Source: a virus
Direction: 5' to 3' (one strand)
DNA: 25,951 nt
Virus record (IMG/VR): IMGVR_UViG_3300012666_000163
Location: 1 to 25,951 of that record
Under the pieces are notes generated by a model that was given only the letters and a program-made list of their open reading frames with translations, searched no databases and had not been told where the DNA came from. A program made the position numbers and the translations under genes. This document shows positions 20,929 to 25,951 of this stretch, in pieces (position 1 is the first letter of the stretch; every line of letters starts with the position of its first letter).

Positions 20929-22741
20929 AGCTATCTCCATATCCAGATTCACAGTTGAGGGGTAGTTCCAGCGCCCATTTGGGTCTGAGCCGCATACACA
21001 ACTCAACGTACTCCTTGGCTGTTTCAGCCTCGGCTTTAGGGGCTACGACAGCAATCGCATCGTGCACGGTCATGACCACCCGATACTTCTTCGCCACCAT
21101 GAGCATCTGCTCACCTATGACGATGCGGGCTAGCGCCTGACACACGTTCTCTATCACCTTACCACCGTATATGCGGTTGGGGATAACTGTTTTGCCCTTC
21201 TTGGTGTCGTACACAACTTCGACCTTGCCTGTCTTCTCGTCCTCGCGTAGGCGCAAGTTTGGGTAGCGTAGGTATAGCCCATTGGGTAGCTTGATGCCGC
21301 TGGCCCCGTCCACCTCCAACACCTTATCGCGGCCAAAACTTGTTTGCTGGTTCTGTAGTATTGCTTTAAGTACGTCAGCAGCAGAAGCCCACAGCCTAAC
21401 AATGTTAGGGTAGGTAGCCCGGTAGGTATCAATGATTCGCTTGGCCTCGTCTAACTCAACGTCAACGCCAAAGTTTTTCAGTTGCAGCTTGAACTTTGCT
21501 GCGCCCATGCCATAGCCTGCACCGAGAATTGTGGTCTTACCCACAAAGCGTTCACGCTCGTCAGCCTTGGTAATCTGGCGTCCGTAGATGGCTGACGCCA
21601 TGATGCAGTACACATCCTCGCCCTTATCAAATGCTTCAACCAAGTCATTCTGCCCAGCTAGCCATGCCAGCGTACGGGCTTCGATCTGGGATGAGTCTGA
21701 GTCCAACACAACGTACCCATCGGGGGCAATGATGGAATACTTCAGCGGGGATTTGCGTGGCAGGTTCTGCAGGTTGAGCTTGTCGTCACCGCCCCATCGG
21801 CCTGTGTGTGCAGCGTAGTAGCGGAGGGGAACTGGCATAGAACCGCGTTTGGCGATCCCAATAAACCTCTCAGTCCGTGTCTCCTCGATGGTTGACTTGA
21901 CCCCAAGCCGCGCAGCGACGATGGCCTGCACGGTCACGTTGTCATGCTCAAGTAACGCCTTGAACTCCTCATCGGTCTTAGCAAATGCGTAGGTCTGTTT
22001 GCCGTTAGTTGGGCTAATCTTCATGGGCGCAACCACACCCAAGCCTTCAAGCACCTTCGCAAGCTGCTGGTTACTCATCAACTGATCCTTGTCGATCAGC
22101 ATCCTGCTTAGCAACTCCTGCTTCTTGCGCCTAACCTCACCCAAGTGCACGGTCAGAATCCCCTCGTCCAACTGCAGCACGGGCTCAGAGAACATGCGTA
22201 TGGTCAGGTCAATCAATCGCAACTCACTCGGCGGGAAACCCTCGGCCATTTTTTGGAACAGGGCATAGGTTATGGCCGTGTCGTTGCAGCAGTACTTGCC
22301 GTACTCTGCTAGCTGCTCCTTAGGAAAGTCCTTACGGCGCAGCCCCTTCGCCATGACAACCTCGGTGCCTTTAGTGCCCACCCCATAGTGCTTTGCAAGT
22401 ACAGCCAAGCTACCACCGACCTCAGTGCCGTGCAGCGCACGGCCCATCGACAACGTGTCCAACCAGCCCTTCGGCTTGATACCAAATACCCACGTAAGGA
22501 TAGACGCATCGAACGCAGCATTGTGAGCTAGGGCTAGGCTATTCTCCCAATCGAACTTGCGCAGGAATACAGCGGTCTGTATCATGTCCCCGGTAAACCA
22601 CTCGGGCTCACCGTCATCTACCTGCACCGACACACCAACGACCTCAAACTCAAAGGAGCGCACGTACTCCTCGTTGGTCATCTTGGTGAGGCTGAACTCT
22701 TGCGAGTAGTAGGATTCGAAATCCAAAGCGAGAATTTTCAT
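20915..22741 (-). CDS. Family A DNA polymerase with 3'-5' exonuclease
   Basis: A 608-residue replicative polymerase. The proofreading domain has Exo I DFE (D7, E9), Exo II HNAAFD (D78) and Exo III YCCND (D154). The polymerase domain has motif A DSSQIEAR (catalytic D349, E354), motif B ERFVGKTTILGAGYG (K402, Y410) and motif C TVHDAI (H560, D561). No 5'-3' exonuclease domain is present, as in T7 polymerase. The residue matching E. coli Pol I Phe762 is Leu406. The start ATG overlaps the VRR-NUC stop as ATGA, and the stop lies inside the next nuclease gene, so three replication proteins are translationally coupled. No frameshift or intein is seen. Confidence 0.95.
   Translation of the reverse strand: MKILALDFESYYSQEFSLTKMTNEEYVRSFEFEVVGVSVQVDDGEPEWFTGDMIQTAVFLRKFDWENSLALAHNAAFDASILTWVFGIKPKGWLDTLSMGRALHGTEVGGSLAVLAKHYGVGTKGTEVVMAKGLRRKDFPKEQLAEYGKYCCNDTAITYALFQKMAEGFPPSELRLIDLTIRMFSEPVLQLDEGILTVHLGEVRRKKQELLSRMLIDKDQLMSNQQLAKVLEGLGVVAPMKISPTNGKQTYAFAKTDEEFKALLEHDNVTVQAIVAARLGVKSTIEETRTERFIGIAKRGSMPVPLRYYAAHTGRWGGDDKLNLQNLPRKSPLKYSIIAPDGYVVLDSDSSQIEARTLAWLAGQNDLVEAFDKGEDVYCIMASAIYGRQITKADERERFVGKTTILGAGYGMGAAKFKLQLKNFGVDVELDEAKRIIDTYRATYPNIVRLWASAADVLKAILQNQQTSFGRDKVLEVDGASGIKLPNGLYLRYPNLRLREDEKTGKVEVVYDTKKGKTVIPNRIYGGKVIENVCQALARIVIGEQMLMVAKKYRVVMTVHDAIAVVAPKAEAETAKEYVELCMRLRPKWALELPLNCESGYGDSYGDC
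21395..21409. repeat. 15-bp palindrome, copy 1
   Basis: CCTAACAATGTTAGG is an inverted repeat with 7-base arms around one base, inside the polymerase gene at the codons for PNIVR. The same 15 bases occur at 23133-23147. It may be a protein-binding site or a chance duplicate within coding sequence. Confidence 0.6.
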
Positions 22742-23034
22742 GTTTTCATCATTTGTATTAGTTGTTCTAGGTAGGCAAGTGTGTCTTCGTTGACTACCGT
22801 TGCTGTGCCGCCAGCGTCCTTGATCTGCTGGATGTTCTTATCCTGCAGTGCAGTCGTCGTGCCTTTGCCAGCCTTGGCTTCGATACCGAGGAAGTGGCCG
22901 TTGACGCAGCAGAGGAAGTCGGGGACGCCTGAGTTACCGTAGCCGGTGCCTATTGGCATAGCGTAGTAAACATTGTGGGCCTTGAGGATGCCCTTGATCT
23001 TTGCCTTGACCTTGGTCTCGGGGGTTGTTGCCAT
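22738..23034 (-). CDS. VRR-NUC nuclease
   Basis: A 98-residue protein, the usual size for stand-alone phage VRR-NUC enzymes. Conserved residues are visible: E6 in the first helix, GVPDF (36-40) with D39, IEAKAG (51-56) with E52 and K54, and Q64. This is a PD-(D/E)XK-superfamily nuclease implicated in cutting branched DNA, including Holliday-junction-like structures. It is the first gene of the polymerase operon, preceded by GGAG at good spacing and by a probable promoter, and overlaps the polymerase start as ATGA. It probably resolves replication or recombination intermediates before packaging. Confidence 0.9.
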   Translation of the reverse strand: MATTPETKVKAKIKGILKAHNVYYAMPIGTGYGNSGVPDFLCCVNGHFLGIEAKAGKGTTTALQDKNIQQIKDAGGTATVVNEDTLAYLEQLIQMMKT

Positions 23035-23061
23035 CTAACACTCCAGTCGTTTATGGAGCCT

Positions 23062-23089
23062 AATGTACCACAACATTTGACTTTGTACA
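23062..23089 (-). promoter_or_regulatory. Probable promoter of the polymerase operon
   Basis: On the minus strand: -35 TGTACA (23084-23089), 16-base spacer and -10 TACATT (23062-23067) with an extended -10 TG. The boxes are weaker than at 17991-18018, but the two align without gaps over about 37 bases and lead to near-identical leader ends (GGAGTRTTAGATG). It lies between a terminator and the first gene of the operon, where a promoter is required. Confidence 0.55.
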
Positions 23090-23100
23090 AGTACAGACGT

Positions 23101-23123
23101 AAAAAAACCCGTCGAAACGGGTT
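23101..23123 (-). terminator. Intrinsic terminator of the small-gene operon
   Basis: A 7-bp stem AACCCGT/ACGGGTT with a TTCG tetraloop on the minus strand, followed by five T (complement of A at 23101-23105). TTCG is an exceptionally stable loop. It follows the DUF3310 stop by about 20 bases and separates the accessory small-gene operon from the polymerase operon. Confidence 0.9.
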
Positions 23124-23132
23124 GGTGTTTAC

Positions 23133-23147
23133 CCTAACAATGTTAGG
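23133..23147. repeat. 15-bp palindrome, copy 2
   Basis: CCTAACAATGTTAGG, identical to 21395-21409. Here it overlaps the stop codon of the DUF3310 gene, just upstream of the terminator and about 45 bases from the -35 box of the polymerase operon promoter. This is a more plausible regulatory position than copy 1. Confidence 0.6.
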
Positions 23148-23358
23148 CTGCTGCGGTCTTTTCGATGCGCTGTATCTCTCGGGCAAGATACCACTGCGCC
23201 TTCTGCAAGTCCTGCAACTGATTGCCTTTGTGGTCGGCACGGGTGATGTACTTGACCACGTTGCCAATGTTGTAGGTCAGTTGCTTAGCCTCAATGAAGT
23301 CAATGGTCTCGATGCCCCCCACCTTGTAGTGGTCGGGGTGGTTTACTGGATCGCTCAT
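23143..23358 (-). CDS. DUF3310 protein
   Basis: A 71-residue protein with the full DUF3310 pattern: VNHPDHY (5-11), GGIETIDFIEAK (14-25), NIGNVVKYITRA (30-41), KGN and DLQKAQWYLAREI (50-62). The domain is widespread in phages and occurs in T7 gp1.7, a nucleotide kinase; the stand-alone form has no proven activity. It starts in an ATGA overlap with the ribbon-helix-helix gene and is the last gene before the terminator. A link to nucleotide supply for phage DNA synthesis is plausible but inferred. Confidence 0.9.
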   Translation of the reverse strand: MSDPVNHPDHYKVGGIETIDFIEAKQLTYNIGNVVKYITRADHKGNQLQDLQKAQWYLAREIQRIEKTAAA

Positions 23359-23561
23359 TTGTCTTTGCCTTTCTCTTTTTTGACGAACGCAACAAGGGCT
23401 TCACGTATCTTCGCCTGCTTTGTGTACGGGTACTGCGTCGTGAAATAGTCCAGCACCTCATGAGGAATACGCAAGCTAACACTGACCAAGGTAGGCTTCT
23501 TGTTGGGGCCACGCCCCGTGCGCTTTTTTGGTAGTTTTAAAAACTCAATTCCGGTTGTCAT
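23355..23561 (-). CDS. Ribbon-helix-helix-like DNA-binding protein
   Basis: A 68-residue protein with a strong GGAGG ribosome-binding site. A basic N-terminus (KKRTGRGPNKK, 12-22) leads to VSVSLRIPHEVLDYF (26-40) and a second helix, TKQAKIREALVAFVKKEKG. A strand followed by two helices is the ribbon-helix-helix pattern, similar to BrnA- or Arc-type regulators, which bind DNA as dimers through the strand. No partner toxin lies next to it, so a regulator is more likely than an antitoxin. It may control the early operon. Family membership is by pattern only. Confidence 0.7.
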   Translation of the reverse strand: MTTGIEFLKLPKKRTGRGPNKKPTLVSVSLRIPHEVLDYFTTQYPYTKQAKIREALVAFVKKEKGKDK

Positions 23562-23725
23562 AGTAGTGCCTCCGGTTGCTGTTTAAGTTTTTCTTTCTGT
23601 GCTGCCCGGTACATCTGCTCCAGCAGCTTCGGGTCTACCCGCTTGAACGGGTCGTAGAAGTTGATTGGCTTTTTCTTCCGTTTGGAAGATGTGGTCGTTG
23701 AAGCATTTCCGTTTTCTGATAACAC
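23558..23725 (-). CDS. Overlapping small ORF, or frameshifted C-terminus of the zinc-ribbon protein
   Basis: A 55-codon frame, too short for routine ORF calling, opens at a GTG with AGGA eight bases upstream and closes by an ATGA overlap with the next gene, the junction type used throughout this operon. Its C-terminal part (INFYDPFKRVDPKLLEQMYR) looks like natural protein. Its first 19 residues are low-complexity (STTTSSKRKKK), as if they were only a shadow of the zinc-ribbon frame, which it overlaps by 143 bases. It is either a separate overlapping gene or the true C-terminus of that protein reached by a frameshift near the five-A run (complement of 23670-23674). Confidence 0.45.
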   Translation of the reverse strand: MLSENGNASTTTSSKRKKKPINFYDPFKRVDPKLLEQMYRAAQKEKLKQQPEALL

Positions 23726-23792
23726 TGTTTGTTTCCTTTCTTAGTCGTGAGTCTTTTACATCAGTCTGTGCGTTGCATATGGGACATCTCAT
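23583..23792 (-). CDS. NrdR-like zinc-ribbon protein, possibly frameshifted
   Basis: A 69-residue frame starting in an ATGA overlap with the upstream gene. Residues 1-40 resemble the zinc ribbon of NrdR and related phage proteins: MRCPICNAQTDVKDSR with C3 and C6, then RKRKCFNDHIFQTEE with C30 and H34. The remaining 29 residues (rich in Gly, Ala and Pro) look unlike natural sequence and stop 21 bases short of the next gene, whereas the adjacent frame continues with a plausible helix to an ATGA junction. The zinc-ribbon part is probably real; the native C-terminus is uncertain. No ATP-cone domain is present, so this is not a full NrdR. Confidence 0.6.
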   Translation of the reverse strand: MRCPICNAQTDVKDSRLRKETNSVIRKRKCFNDHIFQTEEKANQLLRPVQAGRPEAAGADVPGSTERKT

Positions 23793-24028
23793 GTGTTCTT
23801 CTTTTTCAGGGCGGCTTCGACTGTTCTGGCAAACTCAATCCACTTGCTGCCATAGACATTGTTTACATCAAACAAATCCAAAACCTCTTCTGGTGTCAAC
23901 CCTACCCACGGCTTCCGGGAAACCTGCGTATCATCATCTCGCTCCAACATCTTTCTGTATATCGCCCTAGCAGTAGGCGTATCGGGCATGTTGTTGTCTT
24001 GCAGTAGCTGGCCGATTACGTCACTCAT
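23789..24028 (-). CDS. Small phage protein with WxGLTxEE motif
   Basis: A 79-residue acidic protein with an AAGGAG ribosome-binding site. An N-terminal helical part (ARAIYRKMLERDDD) is followed by KPWVGLTPEEVLDLFD (39-54) and a C-terminal helix ending FARTVEAALKKKNT. The W-x-GLT-x-EE start and K-x-x-NT end recur in the 166-residue protein two genes upstream, so this looks like a small module family frequent in phage early regions. Function is unknown. It overlaps its upstream neighbour by eight bases (ATGAGTGA). Confidence 0.75.
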   Translation of the reverse strand: MSDVIGQLLQDNNMPDTPTARAIYRKMLERDDDTQVSRKPWVGLTPEEVLDLFDVNNVYGSKWIEFARTVEAALKKKNT

Positions 24029-24215
24029 CGTTCTTCTCCTTCCAAAAACTGTACCAAAATAATTCTTTCATCCACAGGGGAATCAGCGCATAAGTTGCAT
24101 TGAACCTGTCGCCGTACTTGCGGCGGTGTTTTACATAGGCGTCTTCCAATGTACCTATCGGCGGCGGTGGAATGTAGGTCTTGTAAAACTCTAAGTAGTC
24201 AATGGGTCGAGTCAT
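24021..24215 (-). CDS. Small hypothetical protein
   Basis: A 64-residue protein in the ATGA-linked chain, starting inside the stop of the 166-residue gene. It has an aromatic-rich sequence (YLEFYKTYIPPPP, then LIPLWMKELFWYSFWKEK), a Pro stretch at about 16-19 and a basic middle (VKHRRKYGDR). There is no convincing membrane segment, since the C-terminal aromatic stretch is interrupted by charges. Family not recognised. Confidence 0.65.
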   Translation of the reverse strand: MTRPIDYLEFYKTYIPPPPIGTLEDAYVKHRRKYGDRFNATYALIPLWMKELFWYSFWKEKNDE

Positions 24216-24712
24216 GTGTTGCGCTCCTTCAGGACGGTTGAAACCTCTTTGTAAAAGCCGGTGCTGTCAAATGTTTTAGCAACCAAATTGGTGTCCGTCA
24301 CTTTGTCGTAACCTGCATTGACCAACTTGCTGTGCTTCTTTATGTAAAACTGTACTTCCTCGTCAGTCAGACCCTGCCACGGGCGCTGTGCTAATTTCCA
24401 CTTGACGTAGAGGGGTAATGCCGGAACATCCACAGCAGTTGGTGCTGAAATGTGTGTCGGCTTTGCCCAGTAAAAGCCCTTATGGGGGTGGTAATACGCC
24501 ACCGGCTTTTGCTCTGGCGCTGCGGTTGGGCTTCTGTGCATTGACGGTTCTCCGTCTTCATCAAAATACACTTCCCGCAAACTCCATGCGCTAATCACCG
24601 GCTCCTGCTCTGGCTGTGCTACTGGCCGTGCCTTGGTATCCCCGCAGTCTTTGTAATGACACGCATCCCCGTCTTGGCAGGGGCAGCGCGGGTCTTTTCC
24701 TATGCATGTCAT
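24212..24712 (-). CDS. Phage protein with Cys-rich N-terminus and WxGLTxEE module
   Basis: A 166-residue protein with ATGA overlaps on both sides. The N-terminus has a Cys/His-rich motif (CIGKDPRCPCQDGDACHYKDC, residues 3-23, of which C9, C11, C12-region, C18 and C23 could bind metal). A disordered Pro/Glu/Gln-rich middle follows, with two similar segments, QPEQEPV and APEQKPV. The C-terminus is a RPWQGLTDEEVQFYI module (about 109-123) ending VLKERNT, shared with the 79-residue protein downstream. The layout suggests a modular adaptor. The function is unknown. Confidence 0.75.
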   Translation of the reverse strand: MTCIGKDPRCPCQDGDACHYKDCGDTKARPVAQPEQEPVISAWSLREVYFDEDGEPSMHRSPTAAPEQKPVAYYHPHKGFYWAKPTHISAPTAVDVPALPLYVKWKLAQRPWQGLTDEEVQFYIKKHSKLVNAGYDKVTDTNLVAKTFDSTGFYKEVSTVLKERNT

Positions 24713-24909
24713 GTGTTTCCCCTTGCTCTAATGGCGTCAGCGTATTGCTCATCGCCGTACTCACCTTGTGCCTCGCACAGCTTCGCACAAGCCTCACGCT
24801 CTGCTTCCGCACCAGCCAAAACCCCGCAACGGTACGCCTCGGCAAGAGAAACGCGCTGGGCAAAATGCTCGTTGCTGTCTTTATCCTGCGGATACCAGTC
24901 CGTACTCAT
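24709..24909 (-). CDS. Small phage protein with AEREACAKL motif
   Basis: A 66-residue, mainly helical, acidic protein. The core is AEREACAKLCEAQGE (35-49), followed by YADAIRARGN at the C-terminus, a pattern I recognise from many small phage early proteins of unknown function. It shares the AEREACAKL and IRAR elements with the 69-residue neighbour, so the two are probably diverged duplicates. ATGA overlaps link it to both neighbours. Confidence 0.75.
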   Translation of the reverse strand: MSTDWYPQDKDSNEHFAQRVSLAEAYRCGVLAGAEAEREACAKLCEAQGEYGDEQYADAIRARGNT

Positions 24910-25115
24910 GCTTGGCTCCTTGCTCTGATGCGCTCACCAACCTCTTCGTCCCAGACATTGTGGTTGTCAAACAGCTTCGCACACGCCTCTCGTTCGGCAG
25001 CGGCAACAAGGTTGGCAAAGGCTTCAAGCCGAACACCAAAATCAAAAACGTCAATCAAGTCGTTTATGTCCCAACCAGCCTCCCGCGCCATGCGGATGAT
25101 GTCATCTTTGGTCAT
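24906..25115 (-). CDS. Small phage protein, paralogue of the downstream neighbour
   Basis: A 69-residue protein. The N-terminal half (MTKDDIIRMAREAGWD) looks like a small helical domain, followed by LEAFANLVAAAEREACAKLF and GERIRARSQA. The second half matches the adjacent 66-residue protein. This form, with both MTKDDIIRMAREAG and the AEREACAK helix, is a familiar phage ORF with no assigned function. It overlaps the 51-residue gene upstream by 14 bases. Confidence 0.75.
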   Translation of the reverse strand: MTKDDIIRMAREAGWDINDLIDVFDFGVRLEAFANLVAAAEREACAKLFDNHNVWDEEVGERIRARSQA

Positions 25116-25257
25116 TTAATATCTCCCTCTCAAGTGCAGCCACCGCATAGTCAATTTGCTCAAACAAGTAGTTTGGCAGTGTTGCTTTGTGAATGGACAT
25201 TGCGCTTTCAATCGCCGACAGTAGGCGTAGGATTTTCAACATTTCTTGCTTAGTCAT
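25102..25257 (-). CDS. 51-residue phage protein
   Basis: A short gene between two longer ones: the ATG at 25257 forms an ATGA overlap with the upstream stop, and its TGA lies 14 bases inside the next gene. The product is helical: MTKQEMLKILRLLSAIESAM, then LPNYLFEQIDYAVAALEREI, ending NDQR. A GGGGAAG ribosome-binding site lies upstream. The alternation of two amphipathic helices with a Pro turn suggests a helical hairpin, perhaps a dimer. Function unknown. Without it, 138 bases of this tightly packed operon would be empty. Confidence 0.8.
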   Translation of the reverse strand: MTKQEMLKILRLLSAIESAMSIHKATLPNYLFEQIDYAVAALEREILNDQR

Positions 25258-25508
25258 TTCTTCCCCTCAATTAAGTCGATCAGATCAACATACACAATCT
25301 CCATGCCGTATGCAATGTCTTGGTCTTTATCGCTACCTTGATAGCGCCTAACGATTCGGTCGTTGAGTTCGTTTAGGAACTCTCTCAGTTTTGGCAGGGG
25401 CTTCAAGACAAACTCGCTTGTATATCCCTGCGTGTCGTCATCGTCATCCTGCGCTCGGCGCTTGGCCTCGCGTTCGATGCGTTTGAATTCGTCTTCTTCG
25501 GTGTTCAT
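25254..25508 (-). CDS. Small acidic hypothetical protein
   Basis: An 84-residue protein with ATGA overlaps at both ends. The N-terminal helix is highly charged (EFKRIEREAKRRAQ) and leads to a run of five Asp (about 21-25). A compact helical C-terminal part follows (LPKLREFLNELNDRIVRRY and MEIVYVDLIDLIEG). The acidic run could mimic DNA, but this is speculation. Family not recognised. Confidence 0.7.
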   Translation of the reverse strand: MNTEEDEFKRIEREAKRRAQDDDDDTQGYTSEFVLKPLPKLREFLNELNDRIVRRYQGSDKDQDIAYGMEIVYVDLIDLIEGKK

Positions 25509-25717
25509 TCTTGCCTCGCTTTCAGCATCGCGTCTGCCATTGCGTAGGCGTCACGGGCACACCCAGCCTCCATGCTCAATGGGTGCAAGTAGGAATAGGC
25601 CAACATGCCCTGCATCGCCTTCGCCGCAAAGTAATCGCGCAGGCGCATACCTGAGTCTTGGTAGTGGCACTCTTTGGATGGGTGCAAACCCGGAAACGCT
25701 GGGCCTCCTGTGTTCAT
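25505..25717 (-). CDS. Small phage protein with GMxLRDYFAAKAMQ motif
   Basis: The ATG at 25717 is chosen over 25723 because AAGGAG lies seven bases upstream and the start forms an ATGA overlap with the previous stop; at 25723 the spacing would be one base. The product has 70 residues: NTGGPAFPG near the N-terminus, GMRLRDYFAAKAMQGML (23-39) and AYAMADAMLKARQ at the C-terminus. This combination is common in phages of proteobacteria, but no function is established. Confidence 0.85.
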   Translation of the reverse strand: MNTGGPAFPGLHPSKECHYQDSGMRLRDYFAAKAMQGMLAYSYLHPLSMEAGCARDAYAMADAMLKARQE

Positions 25718-25896
25718 TCCCATGCTCCTTCGTCAAATTTGTTTACATGCTCAAGCGCAAAGATCATTAGCTGCTTGATCACACCGGGTGTGATCTTCAC
25801 ATCTGATCCTTCTCCATCAACAAACCTAATCCAATCGCCGTAGACTTGCAGCTTACGTGCGTTGTCAATCTCTGCCCCGTCTGAGTTAATGTTCAT
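25714..25896 (-). CDS. Small hypothetical protein
   Basis: The ATG at 25896 forms an ATGA overlap with the frame upstream and is preferred to the TTG at 25908. The product has 60 residues: a polar N-terminus (MNINSDGAEIDNARK), a short beta part (LQVYGDWIRFVDGEGSDVKI), then a helix (GVIKQLMIFALEHVNKF). The compact acidic alpha/beta sequence is not one I recognise. It is part of the ATGA-linked chain. Confidence 0.65.
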   Translation of the reverse strand: MNINSDGAEIDNARKLQVYGDWIRFVDGEGSDVKITPGVIKQLMIFALEHVNKFDEGAWE

Positions 25897-25951
25897 ATCA
25901 TTGCCCAATACATAAGTCCAGCCACCGCGCCCAGAAAGACAGTCGTCATCA
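25893..25951 (-). CDS. 3' end of a probable small membrane protein
   Basis: At the right edge, the minus-strand frame ending at 25893 overlaps the next start as ATGA, like other junctions here. Only about 18 codons are inside the window (MTTVFLGAVAGLMYWAMI), strongly hydrophobic, suggesting a membrane helix at the C-terminus. The ATG at 25949 may be internal. Too little is visible to name it. Confidence 0.35.
   Translation of the reverse strand, partial: MTTVFLGAVAGLMYWAMI

Noticed and set aside
23041-23058. CTCCA/TGGAG inverted repeat that could hide the ribosome-binding site of the VRR-NUC gene
   Set aside because: The predicted transcript start (about 23055) lies within the 5' arm, so most of it would not be in the RNA.
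23355-23561. BrnA-like antitoxin of a toxin-antitoxin pair
   Set aside because: No BrnT-like or other toxin gene lies beside it; the neighbours are DUF3310 and a zinc-ribbon gene.

Overview
The window is a stretch of a tailed-phage genome, probably a podovirus-like phage or prophage of a Gram-negative bacterium. Phage origin is shown by a virion-protein block on the + strand facing a complete replication block on the - strand, tightly packed genes with ATGA stop/start overlaps, and many small phage-type ORFs. No integrase, RNA polymerase, tRNA or CRISPR array is visible. Two sigma70-type promoters on the - strand suggest that the host RNA polymerase transcribes the replication genes. The host cannot be fixed from this sequence.

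Region 1 (1-13211, + strand) is the tail/injection module. It holds the 3' end of a probable tail nozzle or DNA-stabilisation protein, a small protein, a Gly/Ala/Pro-rich virion protein, a GNAT-fold protein in a position like T7 gene 13, a 764-residue internal-virion-type protein, and a giant 2747-residue polyvalent protein. The giant protein carries a GNAT domain with an intact acetyl-CoA loop, a zinc-metallopeptidase-like HESLGH domain, an ADP-ribosyltransferase (ART-PolyVal) domain and a membrane-associated C-terminus. It is probably injected into the host with the DNA.

Region 2 (13212-13286) is the convergent junction, with a strong intrinsic terminator for the - strand and further stem-loops.

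Region 3 (13287-18018, - strand) is one operon behind a near-consensus extended -10 promoter at 17991-18018. It encodes a 139-aa protein, a probable ssDNA-binding protein, an HTH regulator, a primase-helicase and a 64-aa protein.

Region 4 (18024-23089, - strand) is a second operon behind a weaker promoter related in sequence. It encodes a VRR-NUC nuclease, a family A DNA polymerase with proofreading exonuclease, a Cas4/RecB-like nuclease with a probable Fe-S cluster, two unknown proteins, an HNH nuclease and an SNF2-type helicase. Together with region 3 this is a nearly self-contained replication and recombination apparatus.

Region 5 (23101-25951, - strand) is a chain of about a dozen very small genes joined mainly by ATGA overlaps and closed by a terminator at 23101-23123. 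It includes DUF3310, a ribbon-helix-helix protein and a zinc-ribbon protein whose 3' part overlaps or frameshifts into a second reading frame. Two pairs of neighbours look like paralogues. This looks like an early accessory region.
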